Positions 8,334 through 14,813 of a DNA stretch of 37,039 nt are shown piece after piece. The position numbers were made by a program, and so were the translations under genes. Numbering within the stretch: the first letter of the stretch is position 1; every line of letters begins with the position of its first letter. The DNA comes from Caldilineaceae bacterium SB0661_bin_32 (GTDB lineage Bacteria > Chloroflexota > Anaerolineae > Caldilineales > Caldilineaceae): contig VXMH01000090.1 of NCBI GenBank assembly GCA_009841235.1, positions 1-37,039 on the forward strand, read 5' to 3'. A model generated the notes under the pieces. That model did no database searches and was not told the DNA's origin. It was given only the letters and a program-made list of their open reading frames with translations.

Positions 8334-9704
8334 TTACTCCTGATCCGCCGGCGGGCGCAGAAGCTCTGCCGGCGCGTCGGGCGGCGCGCTGAGCGTCAGC
8401 AGAAACGCGATAAGCGCCTCGCTTTGCTCCTCCGTAAACGCCAGCGGGACCAGGTCGGAATGACCGGGAAATGCCGGCGGCGCGTGATTGTAGTGGCGCA
8501 TGACGGCCTCCAGGTCGGGAAAGATGCCGTTGTGCATGTAGGGCGCCGTTTCAGCAACGTTGCGCAGGCCGGGCACCTTGAACGCGCCGATCAGCTCCTC
8601 GCCTTCGAGCTTGATAAAGCGCAGCTCCACGCACGCCTCCTCTTTCGCATCGCTGTATTCGCCGAGGCAGTTGAAAACGTCCTCGACCACCTGGAAGGTT
8701 CCCAGGGTGCGCCCCTGGTCGAACCTGCTTCCTTCCGGCATGGGTAGGCCGATGTTGTGAAAGGTCCCGTTCGTGAACAGGGGACCGTTGTGGCAGTCGG
8801 TGCACTGGCCGTCGCCGATGAAGAGGCGCAGTCCCTCCGCCTCCTCCGCGCTGAACAGCTCGGACATGCGGTTACGGTCGTTGACGAGGGCAGCCGCGGC
8901 GTAGTCGTCAAAGCGGCTGCGCCCCGGCAGGATTCTGCGGGAGTAGGCGGCGATGCTTTTGCCGATATTGGCGAAGACGCGGTTGACGGCGCCGCGATCG
9001 GCTTCAGTCATCCCCTCCCAGGCCGCGAGTTTCGCCCCGTCCTCCACCGGCGCGGCGTCAGGGGGAAAGCGCGATGCGTCGCTGAGGTCCGGTCCCGGGC
9101 CGAAGACCGCCTCGTACCGGCTCTGGTAGTTTTCCAGCACATAGCGGGCGTGTGCAGTCCGCGTGCCGCCGTGCTCAATCGCGGCCTCCTGCGGCGCCAG
9201 CGCCTGCGCCCACTGGCTGTCTCGGCGCCCATCCCAGTAGAACCAGTCGCTGTAGGCGATGCCTACGATGGTAGGCGTATGACGGGGCGTATCGATATCG
9301 CGCACATTGGCGAGCGCTTTGCCGTCGGTGAAATAGCTTTGCGGCTGGTGGCACGTAGAGCAGGAAACCGCTCCGTCTGGGCTGAGGCCGCCGTCGAAAA
9401 AGAGCGCGTGGCCGAGAGCGACGGCGTCGGAGCTGTCGCCGACGGCATTGGACGGGTCGGGCGGTAAGGGGGGCAGGCGGTCAAGGCTGAGCGAGGCGAT
9501 GAGCCCGCGTTCGGCATCGCTCCAGCTGTGTGCCGGCTCCGGTCCCGGCTGGAAACCGAGGCCTCTTCCGCCTGCAGAACTGCCGAAGAGGTCACGAATG
9601 GCGGCTCCGATATTTCCTGCGCCCACCAGGCCGGTAGTGATCAGGACCAGCGCAGCCAGGACTATCAGTGCCAGCAATGCTCCGGCAACAAGACGACGAC
9701 GCAC
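8334..9704 (-). CDS. Di-haem cytochrome c peroxidase / MauG-family protein
   Basis: A 456-residue exported protein. Residues 7-27 form an uncleaved-looking hydrophobic anchor. Two c-type haem sites, CSTCH (115-119) and CTDCH (301-305), match the two-domain bacterial cytochrome c peroxidase/MauG family. The segment TFHNIGLP follows the second haem, and APYMHNGIF (387-395) supplies a candidate axial Met390 or His391. It would reduce peroxide or carry out an oxidative maturation on the outer face of the membrane. It lies 3 bp downstream of a Met/His-rich lipoprotein gene on the same strand, clearly one operon. Confidence 0.93.
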   Translation of the reverse strand: MRRRLVAGALLALIVLAALVLITTGLVGAGNIGAAIRDLFGSSAGGRGLGFQPGPEPAHSWSDAERGLIASLSLDRLPPLPPDPSNAVGDSSDAVALGHALFFDGGLSPDGAVSCSTCHQPQSYFTDGKALANVRDIDTPRHTPTIVGIAYSDWFYWDGRRDSQWAQALAPQEAAIEHGGTRTAHARYVLENYQSRYEAVFGPGPDLSDASRFPPDAAPVEDGAKLAAWEGMTEADRGAVNRVFANIGKSIAAYSRRILPGRSRFDDYAAAALVNDRNRMSELFSAEEAEGLRLFIGDGQCTDCHNGPLFTNGTFHNIGLPMPEGSRFDQGRTLGTFQVVEDVFNCLGEYSDAKEEACVELRFIKLEGEELIGAFKVPGLRNVAETAPYMHNGIFPDLEAVMRHYNHAPPAFPGHSDLVPLAFTEEQSEALIAFLLTLSAPPDAPAELLRPPADQE

Positions 9705-9707
9705 GCT

Positions 9708-10190
9708 CTATTTCAACTCGAACTCAAAAGTAACCGTATCGCTCTGGCCGCCGGAGCTGATCTCGAGCGTCAGTACCCAGACCCCGCCCATGTTGAACCG
9801 CATTCCTTCCAGCAGATAGTTTCCTTCGCCGAGGTTTTCAGTCACGCGCGGCGCAGTTGGAAATCCATGGTTGTGTTCAGGCATGCCGCCGTCTATCGCG
9901 ATCTCGGCATCGGTTACCGGGCTGCCGTCCGCGGTTTCGATATGCAAGCTCCAGGCATGGGTCTCGTTAATGACGACGGGGTCCAACCGGCTGACGGCGC
10001 TGACTGTGAAGCGGCCGTTTTCGCTGGTCTGCGGTTCGAGTGAATCGGCCGGCATGGAGCCTCCGGACATGTCCATTGACATGCCGTCCTCCATCTCCAT
10101 GCCGTCGCTGGCCTGGGGCGGTCCAACCGGATTGCAGGCGCTGAAGACCAGCGCCGCTGCCAAGAGGCATGCAAGCAGACGGACTCTCAT
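9708..10190 (-). CDS. Met/His-rich lipoprotein with YtkA/FixH-like domain
   Basis: A 160-residue lipoprotein. The N-terminus MRVRLLACLLAAALVFSAC is a signal peptide ending in a lipobox with Cys19 as the lipidated residue. A mature-end stretch, DGMEMEDGMSMDMSGGSM, is extremely rich in Met and acidic residues, reminiscent of copper-binding tails. The rest, with VTDAEIAIDGGMPEHNHGF and GGVWVLTLEISSGGQSDTVTFEFEL, resembles the YtkA/FixH-like beta-sandwich fold. GGGAG lies nine bases before the ATG at 10190, favouring this over an upstream ATG. It is the first gene of an operon with the MauG-like protein and may deliver or sense copper for it; that role is inference. Confidence 0.75.
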   Translation of the reverse strand: MRVRLLACLLAAALVFSACNPVGPPQASDGMEMEDGMSMDMSGGSMPADSLEPQTSENGRFTVSAVSRLDPVVINETHAWSLHIETADGSPVTDAEIAIDGGMPEHNHGFPTAPRVTENLGEGNYLLEGMRFNMGGVWVLTLEISSGGQSDTVTFEFELK

Positions 10191-10603
10191 TCCAATTGAC
10201 TCCCATACTAACAGGTTCGACGGCACGTTTCACGGGCAGTATAACACTGCCCGGTGCGTCCGGCTGTTTGCGGGATTACATTGTCGAAACGGAGCTACCA
10301 GGCCTGAGAGGGGTCGGGGATGAAGGGTTGGAGGCAAAACCCTGGGAGAGGATTTTCCGCTAACTGCTGGAACACGGCGTCAAGGCGTCTGACAACTTCT
10401 TGAGGCAACCGTCGCAAGTCTCGTTCAGCGCGATGCTCCAACTGGGATGGTGTTAGCCATCGCGTTCTTCAGAGTTCGCATTCGTTTTGAAATGGGAATT
10501 ATGTACCTACCTGCAGGGGACCGAATCTGGTCTGATTGGACCGTTGGTGGTCTGTTAAGATACTCTTGACAAGGCAGAGCATCAAGTCACGAAAGGAAGA
10601 GGT
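10191..10603. other. Gene-poor stretch between the lipoprotein and a small antitoxin-like gene
   Basis: This 413-bp stretch has no intact gene. The part next to 10190 must hold the promoter of the minus-strand lipoprotein operon, and the part before 10604 the promoter of the small plus-strand gene. In the middle is a decayed RelE-like toxin fragment on the minus strand, listed separately. The right half becomes visibly richer in A and T than the flanking genes. Confidence 0.5.
10295..10468 (-). pseudogene. RelE/ParE-type toxin fragment
   Basis: The minus strand encodes 57 codons without a start and closed by stops on both sides (10469-10471 and 10295-10297). They include QLEHRAERDLRRLPQEVVRR and LDAVFQQLAENPLP, which match the N-terminal half of RelE/ParE-superfamily toxins (pattern RAERDLRRLP...V.RRL...L..L..NP). 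The C-terminal half, with the RNase or DNA-gyrase-binding strands, is absent and replaced by a short unrelated tail. This is a remnant rather than a working toxin. No matching antitoxin precedes it on the same strand. Confidence 0.55.
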
Positions 10604-10924
10604 ATGAAGAAAGAGAGTTCTGAACTGACGAAGAAACAACGTGATATGCTCTTGAGGCTGGAAGAAATGTCTGATGAGCAACTTGACACTACTGATATTC
10701 CTGAGATACACGATTTGGATGGCTGGCTTTCAGCAAGTCATATTCCCACTGTTATCAAAAAGCTAAAAGAAATAAACAGATCAAGAAATGGCGACCGTCG
10801 GCCTGGCGAGAGTCGTATAACAAGAGAGGATGCAGTTCGTGTTCAGAATGAGATTTTGAAGTCAGATGGTGGCGGGACGAAGAGAGGGGGTTTAGCTGCT
10901 CGTTCTGAAAGGGAAGATCGTTGA
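10604..10924 (+). CDS. Small hypothetical protein, antitoxin-like N-terminus
   Basis: A 106-residue, highly charged protein with a purine-rich ribosome binding site (AAAGGAAGAGG) right before the ATG. Residues 8-36 contain LTKKQRDMLLRLEEMSDEQL and DTTDIPEIHDLDGW. The 'DEQ(I/L)DT(S/T)DIPE' pattern is typical of the start of small CopG/BrnA-like antitoxins, which is the only family hint. The remainder, with ITREDAVRVQNEILKSD, is not recognised, and no intact toxin gene is adjacent. Codon and base use are more AT-rich than the neighbours, so it may be horizontally acquired. It is probably real but without a proven function. Confidence 0.5.
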   Translation: MKKESSELTKKQRDMLLRLEEMSDEQLDTTDIPEIHDLDGWLSASHIPTVIKKLKEINRSRNGDRRPGESRITREDAVRVQNEILKSDGGGTKRGGLAARSEREDR

Positions 10925-11151
10925 CTGTGATCCACTTAATCTCAATATGGGCCGGTCACATCGAAAGAACAGTTGCTGTTTTCCGCTCCTGCCAATGGAC
11001 AGGATTTTACAGTCTGAAATTGAACTTCAACGCCCTCCCGTCTTGAAGGGATTCCCGCCCGTTCCGCATATTCACCGGCGCCGGGATCGCAGGTCCGCTT
11101 CCTGCGCACCCCGAGACTTGAAGGCCGCCCGGTAGCCGCCTCCGTTTTTTT

Positions 11152-12207
11152 CTACTCTTCGAACTCGCGCCACCGGGCCGCCAGTCCCTCCAGCTTCCCG
11201 CGAAAGCCGGGCTGCTCTATGACCTCCCCGTTCACCGGGAAGGCCGGCAGCTCTCCCCGGAATACGGCCAGCAGGCTCTCGCAGGCGATCGTGCCGTTCA
11301 TCTCGTACAGGTCGTCGGTCCAAGCCAGCGCGTGCGGCGACAGGATCACGTTGTCCATCTGGATGAGCGGGTGATCGAGCGGCAGCGGCTCCGGTTCGAC
11401 CACATCCAGGCCGGCGCCCGCGATCGTCCCTGCCTGTAACGCGGACACCAGGTCCTCCTGATTGACGATAGGACCGCGAGCGGTGTTGATGAAGTAAGCG
11501 CTCGGCTTCATCAGCGCAAACAGGCGGCCGTTGATGAAACCGCGCGTCTCCTCCGTTAAGGGGCAGTTGGTCACGACAAAGTCGGATTCGCTGAATATCG
11601 TCTCCAGGCTGACGAGCTCGACGTCGAGAGCTTCAGCCCTTTTTGGGTCAAGGTAGGGGTCGTGAGCGAGACGGCGGCCCAGGTCGAACGGGCCCAGCAG
11701 CCGGAACATTTCGCCGCCGATGTTGCCCATCCCCACTGAGCCGACGGTCTTGCCGCTGAGCCCGAGGCCGGAGGTCTGCGCCTTCAGGTCCCAGCGTCCT
11801 GTGCGCACGAGCCGGTCCTTGGCCCACAGCTTCTTTGCCAGCGCCAGAATCAGTGTCAGAATCGCCTCGGAGACCGGTTTGCGCACGGCGTCGACCGCGA
11901 TGGCAAGCAGTATGTCGTTTGCGGTCAGGGCCGCCGTGTCGACCAGGTCGTAACCGACCCCCCAGCGGGCAAGACAGGCGAGGTCCTTATTGCCCGCGAC
12001 AGTTGAGGCGTCATAGGGACTGCCCAGCGCGATGACGCCTTCAAAGCCGGCGATTGCATCCGCCCTTACCGGCCCGCCGCCGGCGTCAAAGAACGCCCAA
12101 TCGACGTGAGGCAGAGGGTCTATCAGCCGCTCCAGGACCGGTTCTATCGTGCCGGGAGCGGCGGTTTTGAATCCGGATGAAACACCGATGCGGAAGGGTT
12201 GAGGCAT
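11152..12207 (-). CDS. D-isomer-specific 2-hydroxyacid dehydrogenase
   Basis: A 351-residue member of the 2-hydroxyacid dehydrogenase family, a second and divergent copy relative to 7357-8295. The cofactor motif is GMGNIG (residues 159-164). Catalytic residues are Arg244 (NTARGP), Glu273 (VVEPEPLP) and His292 (SPHALAW). RWGVGYDLVD (81-90) is the usual substrate-loop segment. The frame is open 55 codons upstream, but the ATG at 12207 has AGGAG seven bases before it and gives the expected start. It is the last gene of a minus-strand set, 115 bp after a PhyH oxygenase and behind an enolase-superfamily enzyme, which suggests a pathway for a sugar acid or hydroxy acid. Confidence 0.9.
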   Translation of the reverse strand: MPQPFRIGVSSGFKTAAPGTIEPVLERLIDPLPHVDWAFFDAGGGPVRADAIAGFEGVIALGSPYDASTVAGNKDLACLARWGVGYDLVDTAALTANDILLAIAVDAVRKPVSEAILTLILALAKKLWAKDRLVRTGRWDLKAQTSGLGLSGKTVGSVGMGNIGGEMFRLLGPFDLGRRLAHDPYLDPKRAEALDVELVSLETIFSESDFVVTNCPLTEETRGFINGRLFALMKPSAYFINTARGPIVNQEDLVSALQAGTIAGAGLDVVEPEPLPLDHPLIQMDNVILSPHALAWTDDLYEMNGTIACESLLAVFRGELPAFPVNGEVIEQPGFRGKLEGLAARWREFEE

Positions 12208-12322
12208 CAGAAGGCTCCTGTCGCAGGCAATGAAGATTCGGAGGTCTTGTCTGTAGAGCAGCTCACGGCAAGGGAGGCGTAACCTGTCGCTACTCCGCCG
12301 AATCCTGTTCGTATCAAAACGG

Positions 12323-13069
12323 CTACTCGTCCCCGAAAAGGGATGGGCGTGAGTTGAAATAGGGCCTTTCAAACAGCAGTTTCTGGCGAGCCGTCAACTC
12401 AACCGTCTGCGGCGCCTGTGCGTACTTGGCGCTCCAGGACTGCTGGCCCGGACTGTATTTGTAGAGCAGCGAGCGCCGGTGAAACTCTGCTGACCAGGCC
12501 ACGGTTCCGTGGGTCAGCGCCTCGGTAAAGATGACAACTGATCCGGCCGGCGCGTCCGGAATGGCTACGGCCTCGTGCGCGTCGTGCGCCGTGCGAATGC
12601 CGTCGGGGCAGGGGAAGTTCGCTTTGTGGCTGCCCGGCACCGCGCAAAAGCCGCCCAATCCCGGCCCGGTCGCAGTCAAGTTCCAGGAGACCACCGTCAG
12701 GCCGTTGAACATCTGGCCGTTGTTGTAGTGGTAGAACTCCGGCGGGTCGTAGGGCGTTGCGCCGCCGTGCAGACGCAGCTGTTCCGTGCCGGCGCGCATG
12801 TAGATGCCATAGTAGTGGTCCAGACGGAAGCCGTCTCCCAGGATCGTTTTGAGATAGGGCATTATCCGCTCATGGTCCAGCAGGCTGCAAAAGGCCTCGT
12901 CCCAGCCGAGAAAGCCGCCGAACCGGGCGCCCATCGTGTCCAGCTGCGGCTCCGGAAGTCCCTGGCCGTCTATCAACCGGTTCAGGTTTTCGACTTCCCC
13001 TGGTGAAAGGACCTCCTCTATGACAAGATAACCGCGCAAGTCGAACAAATAGCGTTCCTCTTCGTTCAT
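12323..13069 (-). CDS. PhyH-family Fe/2-oxoglutarate oxygenase-like protein (H-x-G variant)
   Basis: A 248-residue PhyH-family protein, paralogous to the one at 1232-2068. It starts MNEEERYLFDLRGYLVIEEV; GGAGG lies six bases before this ATG, which is preferred over an upstream in-frame ATG. Landmarks are LHGGATPYDPPEFYHYNNGQ (residues 100-119), GGFCAVPGSHKANF (139-152) and EALTHGTVAWS with the distal ligand His187, then Arg198 eleven residues later for 2-oxoglutarate. The proximal iron motif reads His101-Gly102-Gly103 instead of His-x-Asp. Asp108 is nearby but out of register. It sits between an enolase-superfamily gene and a 2-hydroxyacid dehydrogenase on the same strand, so it probably acts on an organic acid or sugar-derived substrate. 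Confidence 0.88.
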   Translation of the reverse strand: MNEEERYLFDLRGYLVIEEVLSPGEVENLNRLIDGQGLPEPQLDTMGARFGGFLGWDEAFCSLLDHERIMPYLKTILGDGFRLDHYYGIYMRAGTEQLRLHGGATPYDPPEFYHYNNGQMFNGLTVVSWNLTATGPGLGGFCAVPGSHKANFPCPDGIRTAHDAHEAVAIPDAPAGSVVIFTEALTHGTVAWSAEFHRRSLLYKYSPGQQSWSAKYAQAPQTVELTARQKLLFERPYFNSRPSLFGDE

Positions 13070-13136
13070 TGGTAACCTCCGGTCAGTTGAAGCTGGTACC
13101 CGTGTTTCTCTGAACGCCCTGGCCTGCTTCCGCAAC

Positions 13137-14279
13137 CTATTCTACAAGATTGGCTTCGATGTAGTCCCAGTTGATGTCCTGGCCCAGTCCGGGCAGCTGA
13201 GAGATATGGACGAACCCCTCGTCGTCCATGGGGTCGTCAAGGCGGTTGAGCCAGACGGGCGGCTCATCGTAGTCGATAAAGGGGTGCAGCAGGCCGCGCT
13301 CGTAGTACTCGCCGGGAAAGCCCATGGCGCAGAGAGCATGGAAGTTGCCGGGGCCGCCGCCGTGCACCTCCATCCTCATTCCGAACGACTCGGCCAGATG
13401 GGCGACCTTCATCAGCGGCGTCAGCCCGCCGAGGTCGCCAACGCCGCCGCGCACAAGGTCGCAGGCGCCCGCTTTGATCCACTCAGCCCGCGTAAACATC
13501 TTGCCCTCTGCCGTTTCCGGTCCGCAGATCGGCAGAGACGTTTGTTCGCATAGCCAAACATAGGAGGACATGCTGTGCTCGTCCATCGGCTCTTCCATCC
13601 AATAGTAGTCGAGTTCTTCCAGTCCCTTCGCCAGGTAGAGCGACTCGAGGCGGGAATAGTAGTGATACGGATCGAGCATGAGATGGGCGTCGGGGCCGTA
13701 GACCTCGCGCACGGCCGCGCAGGCGGCAATGTCGCGCTTAACGTCCGGCGCGCCTTCGTACGGCGGCTGCCAGGTGTGGAGCTTAAAGGCGGGATAGCCG
13801 CGCTCGATGCACCATTCCGCAAAGGCGGCGTAGTCTTCCGGTGTGCCGAGGCCGCCCTCGACGTCGTCGCCGCACATGGTGCTGGCGTAAGCGGGCACCT
13901 TGTCACGCGTCGCCCCCAGGAGCTTGTGCACCGATATGTTCAAGGCGCGTCCGGCCAGGTCCCAAAGAGCCAGGTCCACGGCGTTGAGCAGCCTGTCCGA
14001 CATGGTCGCCATATTCAGCCGTTGACGTTCCTTGAGATTGTGCCAGATGCGCTCCCGGTAAAAAGGGTCCTCGCCTGTGATGTAGGGCTTTACCAGGCTG
14101 TCGATAAGCGCCTGCGGCGGGCTGCCGAAAAAGTAGCCCTCTGCGCCTTCGTCGGTGTGGACCGTCAGGACCGACTGCACTGCTTCATGTTCGGGCCCGG
14201 GATGGCCGTGGCCTTCGGAATCGCGAACAGTGTTTGAGATATAGCGAAAACGGCGGACGGACAGATCCGTAATCTTCAT
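13137..14279 (-). CDS. Enolase superfamily (mandelate racemase/muconate lactonizing type) enzyme
   Basis: A 380-residue enolase-superfamily protein. The three Mg ligands are spaced exactly 26 residues apart: Asp203 (MLDPYH), Glu229 (WMEEPM) and Glu255 (GPETAEG). The beta-2 base motif is Lys166-Leu-His168. A C-terminal His306 (EVHGGGPGN) matches the mandelate-racemase His base. The Asp that normally pairs with this His falls on Gly279 in the DLVRGGVGDLGG segment. It would dehydrate or epimerise an acid sugar, but the exact substrate is open. AGGAG lies before the ATG. It heads a minus-strand operon with a PhyH oxygenase (67 bp downstream) and a 2-hydroxyacid dehydrogenase. Confidence 0.9.
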   Translation of the reverse strand: MKITDLSVRRFRYISNTVRDSEGHGHPGPEHEAVQSVLTVHTDEGAEGYFFGSPPQALIDSLVKPYITGEDPFYRERIWHNLKERQRLNMATMSDRLLNAVDLALWDLAGRALNISVHKLLGATRDKVPAYASTMCGDDVEGGLGTPEDYAAFAEWCIERGYPAFKLHTWQPPYEGAPDVKRDIAACAAVREVYGPDAHLMLDPYHYYSRLESLYLAKGLEELDYYWMEEPMDEHSMSSYVWLCEQTSLPICGPETAEGKMFTRAEWIKAGACDLVRGGVGDLGGLTPLMKVAHLAESFGMRMEVHGGGPGNFHALCAMGFPGEYYERGLLHPFIDYDEPPVWLNRLDDPMDDEGFVHISQLPGLGQDINWDYIEANLVE

Positions 14280-14813
14280 TGGGTTCTCCTGCCTGAAAGA
14301 AGGGCTGAAGTGAAGCCGGTGACGGGCAAATGGCTGCTGACGGAACTACAGAATTCACCCGGGTCCGTGCAGTGTAGCATAGGCGGCAAATGGGGAAAAG
14401 CAGGGCGAGGGGAACCTGTTCCTCGTGCTATGCGTTCAGAGGAGCGAGTGCAGAATGAAAGGCGTTGAGAGACACTTTCGCCGCCAGGAGGTTCCGCTGC
14501 AACGGCTTTCCAGGCGGCTATAGGCCAGGTGTTTGCGAAGAAAGGTAGCTACCCCACTTTGAAATCGGGGTTGCTGTGGTACAATTCTGCTATCTTTCCG
14601 GTCCGGATTCCCGTCAGGTTCGGGCCGTTGAACCGCGGCAATTTTCGGGTACTGTGCTCGAACTGTTCCCCGGCTTGTCAGGAACCGGTCGGTGTACATG
14701 GCTGCCGCGATTGGGAGAGGACCCGTAAAAGGGACCAGGAGTCGATACTGCCGATACGCACGTGCGGCCCAAAACGGTTAGCCGGAATTCCTTTCAGACG
14801 CGTAGAGATGACC
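14280..14813. other. Divergent promoter region between the catabolic operon and lon
   Basis: This 534-bp stretch separates the minus-strand enolase-type operon from lon. The lon reading frame is open back to 14529, but the added residues have no Lon similarity. A possible promoter is TTGAAA (14559-14564) and TACAAT (14580-14585), with a short 15-bp spacer. No CIRCE or HAIR heat-shock operator was seen. Confidence 0.4.

Noticed and set aside
8317..8337. Inverted repeat GTAAAC...GTTTAC between converging genes, considered as a terminator
   Set aside because: Only a 6-bp AT-rich stem with no T-run; too weak to call.
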